64,000 nucleotides of DNA from Mycolicibacterium sp. CBMA 226 (GTDB taxonomy: Bacteria; Actinomycetota; Actinomycetes; Mycobacteriales; Mycobacteriaceae), in assembly GCF_009729075.1 (NCBI RefSeq), contig NZ_VTGY01000013.1:558001-622000 (forward strand), read 5' to 3'. Made by a program: the position numbers and the translations under genes. Under the pieces are notes generated by a model, which saw nothing but the letters and a program-made list of their open reading frames with translations, made no database searches and was not told the DNA's origin. Shown here one piece after another: positions 28,552 to 36,833 of the stretch. Numbering within the stretch: position 1 is the first letter of the stretch; each line of letters begins with the position of its first letter.

Positions 28552-29283
28552 TCATGCGAGCAATCCCCCAGGGCCGGGCTGCCACATGCGGATCCTGCGC
28601 ACACAGCTCCCGACCATTTCTGCAAAGATACGGGACCCCTCGTCCGCCGTGGCGGTCGTCGGATCACCGAGTACCCCGACCGGGCTCACCGCAGCGACGC
28701 CACCGCTGCGTAGCGCCGGAAGCAGCTCCGGCAACGGCGCGGTGTTGCCGACGACGCTCTCGTCGACCCAGACGTCGGCCGGTGAAAGATGCAGCAGTAC
28801 AGACGTTTCGGTATGGCCGGCGTGCGCGTCGGCACCTGCGGTCACACACGGGCACCAGGCCGCGTCACGCCCCTCGGCCCGCAGCAGCGCGGTCGCCGCC
28901 GTCAGCGCCGCCACATTGCCGCCGTGCCCATTGACGAACACGATCCGGCCGGCCCAGTTACCGGCAGACCGCCCGAATTCGACCAGCAGATGCTCCAGCG
29001 CGGCCAGGCCGATCGAGATGGTGCCGGGAAAGCTCTCGTGCTCACCGCTCGCCCCGTAGCTGATGGCAGACGCGACCAGCCACGTGTGCTGATCGACGCC
29101 GGGCGTCGTCTCACGCAGCTGCACGGCCGCAGACCGCGACACCGCCTCCGCGATCCGGGCGTCGGTGTCCAGCGGCAGGTGCGGCCCATGCTGCTCGGTG
29201 GAACCAAGCGGGACGATCAACGAAGGCCGCATGGACTGCAACTGCCTCGACGTCGAGTTCCCGAGCTCGCTGGGAAAAGGCAC
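28552..29283 (-). CDS. mftE: mycofactocin peptidase MftE (creatininase family)
   Basis: A 243-residue metallo-amidohydrolase that cleaves the MftC-modified precursor to free the Val-Tyr-derived core. Creatininase metal-binding features: [17 protein letters not shown] (E30, H32, D41), FVNGHGGN (H120) and [10 protein letters not shown]. It starts at a GTG with weak ribosome-binding sequence, 164 bases downstream of mftD. That gap contains a promoter and a palindrome, so mftE-F-G may be separately controlled. Confidence 0.92.
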   Translation of the reverse strand: MPFPSELGNSTSRQLQSMRPSLIVPLGSTEQHGPHLPLDTDARIAEAVSRSAAVQLRETTPGVDQHTWLVASAISYGASGEHESFPGTISIGLAALEHLLVEFGRSAGNWAGRIVFVNGHGGNVAALTAATALLRAEGRDAAWCPCVTAGADAHAGHTETSVLLHLSPADVWVDESVVGNTAPLPELLPALRSGGVAAVSPVGVLGDPTTATADEGSRIFAEMVGSCVRRIRMWQPGPGGLLA

Positions 29284-29319
29284 CCGCCGATGGTAAGCCG
29301 AATTTGCCTGTTGTGCGCC

Positions 29320-29360
29320 AATTGTTGCCGTATACGCAACAATTCGTAGCGAATGGTCAA
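29320..29360 (-). promoter_or_regulatory. internal mftE promoter with overlapping palindrome
   Basis: Minus strand: -35 TTGACC (29355-29360), 18-base spacer, -10 CGTATA (29331-29336). A perfect inverted repeat with 9-base arms, AATTGTTGC and GCAACAATT, spans 29320-29344 and covers the -10. This layout suggests a repressible promoter for mftE-mftF-mftG, and it differs from the mftR operator. Confidence 0.55.
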
Positions 29361-29447
29361 ATCGCCGCGGTTGTCAAGACCCCGCTGACCATCACGTCAG
29401 CCACGTCAGCACCGCACGTATCAGCGGACCCGTCGAATCCGAACGGT

Positions 29448-30623
29448 TCAGCCGCCCAGCCGCCGGGTGAAGCCTTCCGGTACCAGGATGTCGTCCGGCC
29501 CGAGGTCGTGGATCGAGCCCTTGCCCAGACCCCGCAGCGCCGAGTCGATGCCGCCGTGCATGATGTCGAGCACGTTCTCGACGCCGGCCTGTCCCTCTGC
29601 CGCGAGCCCCCACAGGTAGGCCCGGCCGAGCATCACCGCGCGGGCGCCGAGCGCCAGCGCCTTGACGACGTCGCTGCCGCGGCGGATGCCGCCATCCAGC
29701 AAAACCTCCACCTGGTCGCCGACGGCCTCCGCGATGGCCGGCAGCGCCCGGATGGACGCCGGCGTGCTGTCCAGGTTGTTACCGCCGTGGTTGGACACCG
29801 AGATCGCCGAAACACCCGCGTCCACAGCACGTTTGGCATCGTCGATGCGCATGACGCCCTTGAGCATGAACGGCCCGCCCCACAGCTCGCGCAGCCAGGC
29901 GATGTCCTCCCAGGTCGGCGCCGGGGTGCCCATCCATTCGCCGTAGGCCTGGAAGAAGGGCGGCGCCACCTGGCCATTGATCGCCTGGTTCGGCACCGAC
30001 AGGGCCGGCGGCCGCATGGTCTTGGCCCACTGCAGCAGCCAGCGCGGCTTGGTCATGACCTCGGGGCTCATCTTGACGATGGTCTTGAGATCCATCTTTT
30101 CCGGGATCTTGGGGCTGCCCCAGTCCCGACCGTGCGAGAAGCTCCAGTCGGTGGTAACGATCAGGCCCTTGGCGCCGGCCGCGCGGGCCCGCTCGGCCCG
30201 GGCCGCGATGTCGTCACGGCTGCCGAGCCAGTAGATCTGGAAGAACGTCTTGGGGTTGGCCGCGACGACCTCTTCCATCGGCTTGCTGGCGAACGACGAC
30301 AGCCCCATGGCGGTACCGCGGGCCGCGGCGGCGCGGGCGACAGCCACCTCGCCGTCCGGGTGGATCGCCTGCACGCCGGTCGGAGAAATAATCACGGGCA
30401 GCGAAATCTCTTGACCCATAACCGTTGTCGACATCTCACGCTTGTCCAGCGCGCCGATGACGTGTGGCGCGAAGCCGAGCTCGCCGAACGCGGCGACGTT
30501 GTCGGCGACGGTCAGCCCCTTCTCGCTCGCCGAGATCAGCGAGGAGTAGGCGGACTTGGGGAGCCGCTTTCTCGCGCGCTCCTGCGCGATGGCGACGGTT
30601 TCGAACCAGGTATCACGGGCCAT
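29448..30623 (-). CDS. mftD: mycofactocin maturation FMN-dependent dehydrogenase MftD
   Basis: A 391-residue TIM-barrel enzyme of the alpha-hydroxy-acid oxidase family. In mycofactocin biosynthesis MftD deaminates the cyclised Val-Tyr core to the redox-active premycofactocin. FMN/active-site features: LPVIISPTGVQAIHPDGEVA, GLIVTTDWSFSHGRDWG, and AISVSNHGGNNLDSTPASI with the catalytic His. It follows mftC after three bases. Confidence 0.94.
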   Translation of the reverse strand: MARDTWFETVAIAQERARKRLPKSAYSSLISASEKGLTVADNVAAFGELGFAPHVIGALDKREMSTTVMGQEISLPVIISPTGVQAIHPDGEVAVARAAAARGTAMGLSSFASKPMEEVVAANPKTFFQIYWLGSRDDIAARAERARAAGAKGLIVTTDWSFSHGRDWGSPKIPEKMDLKTIVKMSPEVMTKPRWLLQWAKTMRPPALSVPNQAINGQVAPPFFQAYGEWMGTPAPTWEDIAWLRELWGGPFMLKGVMRIDDAKRAVDAGVSAISVSNHGGNNLDSTPASIRALPAIAEAVGDQVEVLLDGGIRRGSDVVKALALGARAVMLGRAYLWGLAAEGQAGVENVLDIMHGGIDSALRGLGKGSIHDLGPDDILVPEGFTRRLGG

Positions 30624-30626
30624 GAT

Positions 30627-31847
30627 CTAGACAGGACTTTCGTTACAGAACTTTTGCGGAGCCTTGGCCGGCATGGCCAGGAGTTTGAGCGGGATGGGGC
30701 CCTTGGCGGGACGAGCGGAGCGACGGGAAGGATCAGCGCCGCTGCCTCGGGAGTGGTCGATATGCGACTTGGGCTTCTCACGGTCGAGCGCCAACGCGGG
30801 CTCGCCGTAGCCCTGCACGCATTCGGGGTCGGGGCCGTCCATGGGCAGACCGGTGAAGAATTTGGCCGCCATGCAGCCACCGCGGCAGCTGTCGTAGTGG
30901 CCACAGCTGCCGCAGGCGCCCGCCGACTGCGGTTCGCGAAGTTCGCGGAACAGCGGCGCGTTCTGCCAGACGTTCTGGAAACCGTTATCGCTCAGGATGT
31001 TTCCGGCCAGGAAGCGTTCGTGGATGGCGAACGGGCAGGCGTACACGTCGCCCACCGGATCGATCAGGCACACCACGCGACCGGCACCGCACAGGTTCAG
31101 ACCGGCCAGCGCACCGGGCTCGCCGAGCCCGGACAGGTGGAAGAACGAGTCGCCGGTGAGCACGCGCTCACCCTTGGCGACCAGCCAGTTGTACAGCTGT
31201 ACCTGCTGCTCGGCGGTGGGGTGCAGGTCGTCCCACACGTCGGCGCCGCGGCCGGACGGCCGCAGGCGGGTGATGCGCAGCGTGGCGCCGTAGTTGTCGG
31301 CGAGGGCCTTGAAATCGTCGAGCTGGCCGACGTTGTGGCGCGTGACCACGACCGAGATCTTGGCGTCCTTGAAGCCGGCATTGGACAAGTTCTCCAGGGC
31401 GCGGATCGCCATCGCGAACGAGCCCGGGCCGCGCACCGCGTCGTTGATCTCCGCGGTGGCCCCGTCGAGCGAAATCTGAACGTCCACATAGTCACTCGCG
31501 GCCAGCTTGGCGGCAACCGCTTCGTCGATGCGCACGCCGTTGGTCGAGAACTTGACGCCGACATGGTGCTCGGTGGCGTAGTCGACGAGCTCCCAGAAGT
31601 CCGACCGCACCGTCGGCTCGCCGCCGCCGATGTTCACGTAGAACACCTGCATGCGCTCGAGTTCGTCGATGATGTCCTTGCACTGCTGAGTGCTCAGCTC
31701 ACGCGGGTCACGCTTGCCCGACGACGACAGGCAGTGCACGCAGGACAGATTGCAGGCGTAGGTCAGTTCCCAGGTGAGGCAGATGGGCGCGTCGAGGCCG
31801 TGCTCGAACTGCTCGATCAGCCGGGGCACGGGTGCCGTTGCGGTCAT
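30627..31847 (-). CDS. mftC: mycofactocin radical SAM maturase MftC
   Basis: A 406-residue radical SAM enzyme. The [4Fe-4S] motif is CNLSCVHC (C32, C36, C39). A SPASM domain with auxiliary clusters follows (CGAGRVVCLIDPVGDVYACP, then CGSCGHYDSCRGGC). It decarboxylates the C-terminal Tyr of MftA and cross-links it to the penultimate Val. The last 60 residues are a basic, low-complexity tail. The ATG overlaps the mftB stop (ATGA), showing coupling to its chaperone. Confidence 0.96.
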   Translation of the reverse strand: MTATAPVPRLIEQFEHGLDAPICLTWELTYACNLSCVHCLSSSGKRDPRELSTQQCKDIIDELERMQVFYVNIGGGEPTVRSDFWELVDYATEHHVGVKFSTNGVRIDEAVAAKLAASDYVDVQISLDGATAEINDAVRGPGSFAMAIRALENLSNAGFKDAKISVVVTRHNVGQLDDFKALADNYGATLRITRLRPSGRGADVWDDLHPTAEQQVQLYNWLVAKGERVLTGDSFFHLSGLGEPGALAGLNLCGAGRVVCLIDPVGDVYACPFAIHERFLAGNILSDNGFQNVWQNAPLFRELREPQSAGACGSCGHYDSCRGGCMAAKFFTGLPMDGPDPECVQGYGEPALALDREKPKSHIDHSRGSGADPSRRSARPAKGPIPLKLLAMPAKAPQKFCNESPV

Positions 31848-32179
31848 GAAGCGGTGGATCCTTCTGGGCTGTTCTGGTCTGCCGGGATCAGCATCTTGGA
31901 CTGGACGAGCACGCCGAACGCGTGCAGATACGGCCCCTGCTGGGCATCGTCGATGCCGGCGGCGCGGCAGGCGCTACGGACGTCCGGATGGTCGGGCAGC
32001 GAGTTGACGATCTCGACGATGACGCGATTTTTCAGGAACGAAAGTTTGCGCGTACCAAAGTGATACAGGAGGGCCCCGAAGGGTTCGGGGCGGACGGCGA
32101 CCTGGTGATGCAGCCGCCAGCCGCGGTCAGGATCGAAGGCCACCTCTGGCCCGGTCCGGGCCGCGGCTGGTGCAGACAC
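31844..32179 (-). CDS. mftB: mycofactocin peptide chaperone MftB (RRE domain)
   Basis: A 111-residue protein with a PqqD-like RiPP recognition element that binds the MftA leader and presents it to MftC. Family sequence: VAVRPEPFGALLYHFGTRKL, SFLKNRVIVEIVNSL. The GTG start (VSAPAAARTGPE) was chosen because it lies two bases after the mftA stop. A longer frame through mftA would read the precursor gene out of frame. Confidence 0.93.
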   Translation of the reverse strand: MSAPAAARTGPEVAFDPDRGWRLHHQVAVRPEPFGALLYHFGTRKLSFLKNRVIVEIVNSLPDHPDVRSACRAAGIDDAQQGPYLHAFGVLVQSKMLIPADQNSPEGSTAS

Positions 32180-32181
32180 GG

Positions 32182-32277
32182 TCAGTAGACCCCGCACATA
32201 CCGTCGATCGAGACCTCTTCGACGAGAGTCTCGGTGACCAGTTCGCTGTCGGAATTAACCTGCTGATTCGAGTCCAT
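32182..32277 (-). CDS. mftA: mycofactocin precursor peptide MftA
   Basis: A 31-codon gene. The leader is acidic ([13 protein letters not shown]) and the core ends in the conserved IDGMCGVY, whose final Val-Tyr becomes mycofactocin. A GAAAGGGG ribosome-binding site precedes the ATG, and mftB follows after two bases. It starts the mftA-B-C-D transcription unit, divergent from mftR. Confidence 0.97.
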   Translation of the reverse strand: MDSNQQVNSDSELVTETLVEEVSIDGMCGVY

Positions 32278-32301
32278 GGACCGCCCCTTTCGCTACCGTG
32301 G

Positions 32302-32324
32302 CAGTTGTCGGGACTCGACAACTG
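32302..32324. promoter_or_regulatory. MftR operator
   Basis: CAGTTGTCG-GGACT-CGACAACTG is a perfect inverted repeat (9-base arms, 5-base centre) between the divergent mftA and mftR genes. It is positioned to control both promoters; MftR is the obvious ligand. Confidence 0.8.
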
Positions 32325-32343
32325 TGATCCAGGTCGCAAGAAT
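32315..32343 (+). promoter_or_regulatory. candidate mftR promoter
   Basis: Plus strand: TCGACA (32315-32320), 17-base spacer, AAGAAT (32338-32343). The -35 overlaps the right arm of the operator, consistent with autorepression. The match to consensus is moderate. Confidence 0.4.
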
Positions 32344-32378
32344 ATGGCATCGAGTGCCGAAAAGGAAGGGCGGGTCTG

Positions 32379-33011
32379 ATGGGCACCGAATCGGAGGTTC
32401 TCGAGCGCGACGCCGGGGCCGCCCCACCGCACGGCCGCGTGGGCCGTCGCCGCTCCACCACGCGCGACCACATCACCCACGTGGCGCTCGAACTGTTCGC
32501 GACCCGCGGCTTCGACGACGTCAGCGTCGACGACGTCGCCCACGCCGCCGGGATCTCCCGCCGCACCCTGTTCCGGTACTTCTCGTCGAAGAACGCCATC
32601 CCCTGGGCCGATTTCGATGCCAGCCTGACCGAACTGCGGAATCTGTTGAATGCCGTTCCCCACGACGTACCGCTGGACGCCGCGCTTCGGTCAGCCCTGT
32701 TGGAGTTCAACAGCTTTGACGAATCCGAGACGCCCCGGCACCGGCGACGGATGCAGGTGATCCTGCAGACCGATGCGCTACAGGCCTACTCGATGACGAT
32801 GTACGCCGGCTGGCGCGGCGTCATGGCCGCGTTCGTCGCGCGCCGGCTCGACACGAAACCGACGGAACTCGTCCCCCAGACCGTGGCGTGGACCGTGCTG
32901 GGCGTCGCCCTCACCGCATACGAGCAATGGCTCGCCGACGAGACGGTTTCGCTGCCCGATGCCCTGGGCGAAGCCTTCGACATCGTCCGCGACGGCATCC
33001 GCGCCGTGTGA
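32379..33011 (+). CDS. mftR: mycofactocin system TetR regulator MftR
   Basis: A 210-residue TetR-family repressor. The DNA-binding domain is [20 protein letters not shown] plus [19 protein letters not shown]. MftR proteins repress the mft locus and are relieved by long-chain acyl-CoA in characterised mycobacteria. Divergent placement from mftA with a perfect operator between them fits. A strong hairpin follows the stop. Confidence 0.93.
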   Translation: MGTESEVLERDAGAAPPHGRVGRRRSTTRDHITHVALELFATRGFDDVSVDDVAHAAGISRRTLFRYFSSKNAIPWADFDASLTELRNLLNAVPHDVPLDAALRSALLEFNSFDESETPRHRRRMQVILQTDALQAYSMTMYAGWRGVMAAFVARRLDTKPTELVPQTVAWTVLGVALTAYEQWLADETVSLPDALGEAFDIVRDGIRAV

Positions 33012-33016
33012 GTTGG

Positions 33017-33051
33017 GCACGGTTTTCCGCGGTCAGCGCGGAAAACCGTGC
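33017..33051. terminator. hairpin terminator after mftR (family B copy 1)
   Basis: Perfect 15-base stem: GCACGGTTTTCCGCG (33017-33031) and CGCGGAAAACCGTGC (33037-33051), loop GTCAG. It begins five bases after the mftR stop. The right arm and the following ACAAATCGC resemble the hairpin at 34937-34989. Confidence 0.8.
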
Positions 33052-33087
33052 ACAAATCGCAAGAAGTTGCCGTGAGGGCGTCGGAAA

Positions 33088-33645
33088 ATGAGCGCCCGGC
33101 GCGACGATAAGGGTGTGAGGGGCGAATCAGACGGGGCGGCTCCGCAGACACTGCTGGCGCTGTACGACGCGGCGCTGCCCGTGGTCTACGGCTACTTCGT
33201 GCGGCGCTGCGGTGATCGGGGCACCGCGGAAGACCTGACGTCGGAGACGTTCCTGGCCGCGATGGACGCCGCCCGCCGGGATTCGCCGCCGGCGATCTCG
33301 GTGCCGTGGCTGATCGGCGTCGCCCGGCACAAGCTCGCCGACCACTACCGCCGCGGGCACGACCGCTTCACCGTGCCCGTATCCGAAACACCCGAGCCCG
33401 CAGAGCCTTTCGACGACTGGGACGCCGAGCTGGACCGGATCGTCGCCGAGGCCGCGCTGGCCCGGCTACCCGAACAGCACCGCATGGTGCTGACACTGCG
33501 ATATCTGGATGACCGCCCCGTGCCCGAATGTGCCGAGTTGATCGGCCGCACCGTACACGCCACCGAAGCCCTGCTGGTGCGGGCGCGGCGCGCATTCCGG
33601 ACCGAATACCAGGACACCGAATACCAGGACGGAGGTGCGTCATGA
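33088..33645 (+). CDS. ECF-type RNA polymerase sigma factor
   Basis: A 185-residue sigma factor. Region 2 contains VYGYFVRRCGDRGTAEDLTS and VPWLIGVARHKLADHYRRGH; region 4 contains RLPEQHRMVLTLRYLDDRPV and ELIGRTVHATEALLVRARRA. The stop overlaps by four bases (ATGA) the start of a VOC-domain protein, a position normally held by the anti-sigma factor. The regulon is unknown. Confidence 0.9.
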   Translation: MSARRDDKGVRGESDGAAPQTLLALYDAALPVVYGYFVRRCGDRGTAEDLTSETFLAAMDAARRDSPPAISVPWLIGVARHKLADHYRRGHDRFTVPVSETPEPAEPFDDWDAELDRIVAEAALARLPEQHRMVLTLRYLDDRPVPECAELIGRTVHATEALLVRARRAFRTEYQDTEYQDGGAS

Positions 33646-34922
33646 CCATGCACAACAGTCACGACCCGCTGACCGTGCTGGCCGGCGGTGAACAACCAGT
33701 ACAGCCCGACCCGGCCTTCGCGGACCGGTTGCGGGCGCGCCTGGAAGCCGCCGTCACCCTGCCGAAAGGAGTTGTCATGAGTGGAACCGACACCGCCATC
33801 GCCGACCTGAACGCACCTGCCGTCGTTGCGGTCGAGGCGCCCCGGCCGGCGGCGCTGCCCTACCTCGCCGTCACCGATGCGCGGGCCGCGATCACCTGGT
33901 ACGTCGACGCCCTGGGCGCCGTCGTCGTCGGAGACCCGATCGTCATGGACGACGGCCGGATCGGGCATGCCGAGCTGGCACTCGCCGGTGGCGTGCTCTA
34001 CCTGGCCGACGAGTTCCCGGAGCTCGGCCTGAAAGCACCGGCACCCCAATCTGTTTCGGTGAGCCTGATGCTGAACGTGCCGGATACCGACGCCGCACTG
34101 GCCCAGGCCCGGCAACACGGCGCACAGGTGCAGCGGGAGCCGTACGAGGCCCACGACTCTCGCACTGCGGTGGTGATCGACCCGTTCGGCCACCGCTGGA
34201 TGCTCACCGGCCCGATCTCCGGCGCTGCCATACCGATTCGGCACGGCGACATCGGCTACGTGTCGGTGCAGACGCCGGACGCCGAGCGGGCCGCCGCGTT
34301 CTACGCGCACGTGCTGGGCTGGGTCTACGACCCAGGCACCCACAAGGTGACGGGCAACCGGTTGCACACCGGCATCTTCGAGACAACGGGTCCGCAGACA
34401 TTGTTCTGCTGCTACGCGGTGCGCGACCTCGACACCGCACGGCAGGCGATCCTGGCCGCGGGCGGCCAGGTGGGCACGCCCGAGGTTCACGAGTGGGGCG
34501 CCACACTCGAAGCCACGGATGCGCTCGGCACCGACTTCGCGGTATTCCAGCCGGTGCCGGGCATCGTGCGGCCGGAGCTGAACGGCGCAGGGCCAGGCGA
34601 GCTTTCGTACCTCACCTACGCGGTGACCGACTCAGCCGCGTTCAAACAGTTCTACGGCGGGGTGCTGTCCTGGACGTTCGAGCCCGGCCGGATCGACGAC
34701 GGGTGGGGGGTACAGGAGTGCCACCCGATGTCCGGCGTGGCCGGCGGCTCGGCGCACACGGTCGCCGTCCCGATGTGGACCGTGACGGACATCGACGCTG
34801 CCGTCGCGCGAGTCCGGGAAGCCGGCGGTTCGGTCATCGAAGCGCCGTCACGTCAGCCGTACGGGATGATGGCGCTCTGCACCGACGACCAAGGCGCCCG
34901 CTTCTACCTCGGCGCGTTCTGA
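33642..34922 (+). CDS. triple VOC-domain (glyoxalase-like) protein coupled to the ECF sigma factor
   Basis: A 426-residue protein. Residues 1-45 resemble the short N-terminus of ECF-associated proteins (DPAFADRLRARLEAAVTLPK). Three vicinal-oxygen-chelate modules follow: about 71-190 (PYLAVTDARAAITWYVDALG), about 203-310 (DIGYVSVQTPDAERAAAFYA) and about 318-426 (SYLTYAVTDSAAFKQFYGGV). VOC proteins bind or transform small metabolites, so it may sense a ligand for the sigma factor; no enzyme activity can be assigned. ATGA overlap with the sigma gene indicates translational coupling. Confidence 0.85.
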   Translation: MTMHNSHDPLTVLAGGEQPVQPDPAFADRLRARLEAAVTLPKGVVMSGTDTAIADLNAPAVVAVEAPRPAALPYLAVTDARAAITWYVDALGAVVVGDPIVMDDGRIGHAELALAGGVLYLADEFPELGLKAPAPQSVSVSLMLNVPDTDAALAQARQHGAQVQREPYEAHDSRTAVVIDPFGHRWMLTGPISGAAIPIRHGDIGYVSVQTPDAERAAAFYAHVLGWVYDPGTHKVTGNRLHTGIFETTGPQTLFCCYAVRDLDTARQAILAAGGQVGTPEVHEWGATLEATDALGTDFAVFQPVPGIVRPELNGAGPGELSYLTYAVTDSAAFKQFYGGVLSWTFEPGRIDDGWGVQECHPMSGVAGGSAHTVAVPMWTVTDIDAAVARVREAGGSVIEAPSRQPYGMMALCTDDQGARFYLGAF

Positions 34923-34936
34923 CCTGGGCGCAACCC

Positions 34937-34989
34937 GCGATTTGTGCACGATTTTCCGCGTGACGCACGGAAAATCGTGCACGAATCGC
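34937..34989. terminator. hairpin between convergent genes (family B copy 2)
   Basis: Arms of 22 bases with one mismatch: GCGATTTGTGCACGATTTTC... (34937-34958) against its complement at 34968-34989, loop of nine bases. It fills the gap between the VOC gene and the convergent ferredoxin reductase and touches the latter's stop codon, so it likely terminates both. Confidence 0.75.
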
Positions 34990-36161
34990 TACAGGACGTC
35001 GGCGATCGGGACGGCGGCGGCCACCTTGGCGCGGTTCTTCATCACCTTGCCCGGCATGCCGCCGCCGACGACGCCGCTGACGGCTCCGTCGCGCTCGTAG
35101 AACGCCAGGAACTTGCGGCCGTCGTCCTCGACGATGTGCACGGTGTCGCCGGCCTTCGGCTCACCCAGGCACTGGATCTTGACGTCGTACTGGTCGCTCC
35201 AGAAGTACGGCACCACAACAGCGGCGTTGGCATCCTGGCCCAGTATCGCCGGCACGATCACCCGCGCCTGCTCGGCGACATTGCTCCAATGTTCCACGCG
35301 CACTTGATGTCCCGCTGCGTCGCGCCAAGAGGCAACGTCACCGATGGCCCACACGTTCGGCGCGCTGGTGCGGCCGGCGGCGTCGCACACGACACCGTTG
35401 TCGACGGCGATACCGCTGCCCTCGAGCCAGTCGGTGGACGGGCGCGAACCGATACCGACGACGACGACGTCGGCGTCCAGTTCCGAGCCGTCGGCCAGCT
35501 GCACCTTCTCGACGTGGCCGGTGCCGGTCACGCCGGTGACCCCGACGCCGCACCGCACATCGACACCCTCGGCGCGGTGCAACCGGGCCACCAGTTCGCC
35601 GATCTCGGTACCCAGCACCGACGCCAGCGGCGTGGGCTGCGGCTCGACGATCGTGACCTCGACACCCATCTTGCGCAGGCTGGCCGCCACCTCGCAGCCG
35701 ATGAACCCGGCGCCGATCACCACGGCACGCTTGGCCGAGCCGGCGTGCGCGCGCAGCGCCAGGGACTCGTCGTAAGTGCGCAGCACCCGGATGCCCTCGA
35801 GGTCCGGCAGCGACGGGATGGTGCGGGGCACCAGGCCGGTGGCGATCACCAACTCGTCGTAGGCGACGACCGCACCGTTGGTGAGCGTCACCGTCTGGGC
35901 CGCGGTGTCCAGCTTGGCCGCGCCCGAGCCCAGCAGCAGCGTGATGTTGTTCTCGTCGTAGAACTCGGCGGGCTTGAGAGTCGTGTCGTCGACCTCGGCG
36001 CGCAGCACGTCCTTCGACAGCGGCGGGCGGTCGTACGGCAGATGGACCTCGTCGCTGATCAGCGTGATCGGCCCGGCGTACTCCGCTTTGCGCAATTGCT
36101 CAGCCGTACGTGCAGCGGCCAGACCGCCACCGACAATGACGATGCCTCCGTTAGTAGTCAC
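34989..36161 (-). CDS. FAD-dependent ferredoxin/rubredoxin-type reductase
   Basis: A 390-residue pyridine-nucleotide reductase, equivalent in position to M. tuberculosis Rv0688. FAD Rossmann site GGIVIVGGGLAAARTAEQL at the start, NAD(P)H site KRAVVIGAGFIGCEVAASL near the middle, and the second FAD motif NVWAIGDVASWRD. Such enzymes pass electrons from NAD(P)H to ferredoxins serving P450s or dioxygenases. The GTG start places the Rossmann motif at the N-terminus; a longer frame upstream is unlikely. Confidence 0.9.
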   Translation of the reverse strand: MTTNGGIVIVGGGLAAARTAEQLRKAEYAGPITLISDEVHLPYDRPPLSKDVLRAEVDDTTLKPAEFYDENNITLLLGSGAAKLDTAAQTVTLTNGAVVAYDELVIATGLVPRTIPSLPDLEGIRVLRTYDESLALRAHAGSAKRAVVIGAGFIGCEVAASLRKMGVEVTIVEPQPTPLASVLGTEIGELVARLHRAEGVDVRCGVGVTGVTGTGHVEKVQLADGSELDADVVVVGIGSRPSTDWLEGSGIAVDNGVVCDAAGRTSAPNVWAIGDVASWRDAAGHQVRVEHWSNVAEQARVIVPAILGQDANAAVVVPYFWSDQYDVKIQCLGEPKAGDTVHIVEDDGRKFLAFYERDGAVSGVVGGGMPGKVMKNRAKVAAAVPIADVL

Positions 36162-36250
36162 GTCGGCTTTCTTACACGACGCGACCGGCGCGAGGTAGGC
36201 CACCCTGTGCATGACCGCTCAGCACAGCAACAGGCGGCGCCGGCCCGGGG

Positions 36251-36712
36251 CTAGCTGCGCCCCGAGCGTCCTACCCGGCGCTCGATGATGTTCGACAGCA
36301 CCACGATGCTCTCGCTGCGTTCGATCGCCGCACTGCCCCGGATGCGTTCGAGCACCGCTTCCAGATGACTCATGTCGCGCGTCATGAGATGCAGGATCGC
36401 GTCGGACGTGCCGGTGACCGTGGCGGCCGAGACCACCTCGGGGATGCTCTCCCATGCCTCCCGCAGCTGGGTCGGCGTTATGGTGCCGTGACAGTACACC
36501 TGGACGTATGCCTCTGTCCCCCAACCCATCACGTTCCGGTCGACGACCGTCGTGAAGCCGCGGATGACACCGGTCGCGAGCAGCCGGTCGACGCGCCGCT
36601 TGACCGCCGGCGCCGACAAACTCACCCGCTCACCGATCTCGGCGAACGTCGCGCGCGCGTTGTCCGCCAGCTCGGCCAGGATGCGCTCGTCGGTCTCGTC
36701 GACGCTTTCCAC
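36251..36712 (-). CDS. Lrp/AsnC family transcriptional regulator
   Basis: A 153-residue regulator from a GTG start preceded by GGAGGT nine bases upstream. Helix-turn-helix: ILAELADNARATFAEIGERV plus SLSAPAVKRRVDRLLATGVI. The RAM effector domain is about 75-145. It is divergent from the guanidine hydrolase/rocD pair, the arrangement seen for M. tuberculosis Rv2324 with Rv2323c-rocD, and so is the likely local regulator responding to an amino acid. Confidence 0.9.
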   Translation of the reverse strand: MESVDETDERILAELADNARATFAEIGERVSLSAPAVKRRVDRLLATGVIRGFTTVVDRNVMGWGTEAYVQVYCHGTITPTQLREAWESIPEVVSAATVTGTSDAILHLMTRDMSHLEAVLERIRGSAAIERSESIVVLSNIIERRVGRSGRS

Positions 36713-36788
36713 GGGCCGCACACCTCCGTCACGCAATAGATTGTCGAATCACGGGTGATGACACAATAGATCTGTTACATATGCGCAA

Positions 36789-36827
36789 CAAGCATCGATT
36801 GCTTGCGCGCACTAGTACTCCTACCAT
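36789..36827 (+). promoter_or_regulatory. promoter and operator of the arginine-catabolism pair
   Basis: Plus strand: -35 TTGCTT (36799-36804), 17-base spacer, -10 TACCAT (36822-36827), ending six bases before the ATG, so the transcript may be leaderless. A perfect inverted repeat CAAGCA-TCGAT-TGCTTG (36789-36805) covers the -35 and is a good site for the divergent Lrp regulator. Confidence 0.6.
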
Positions 36828-36833
36828 CGAATT

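Noticed and set aside
29304..32063. A plus-strand open frame opposite mftD-mftC
   Set aside because: Antisense shadow of mftD and mftC, which have clear catalytic motifs on the minus strand.
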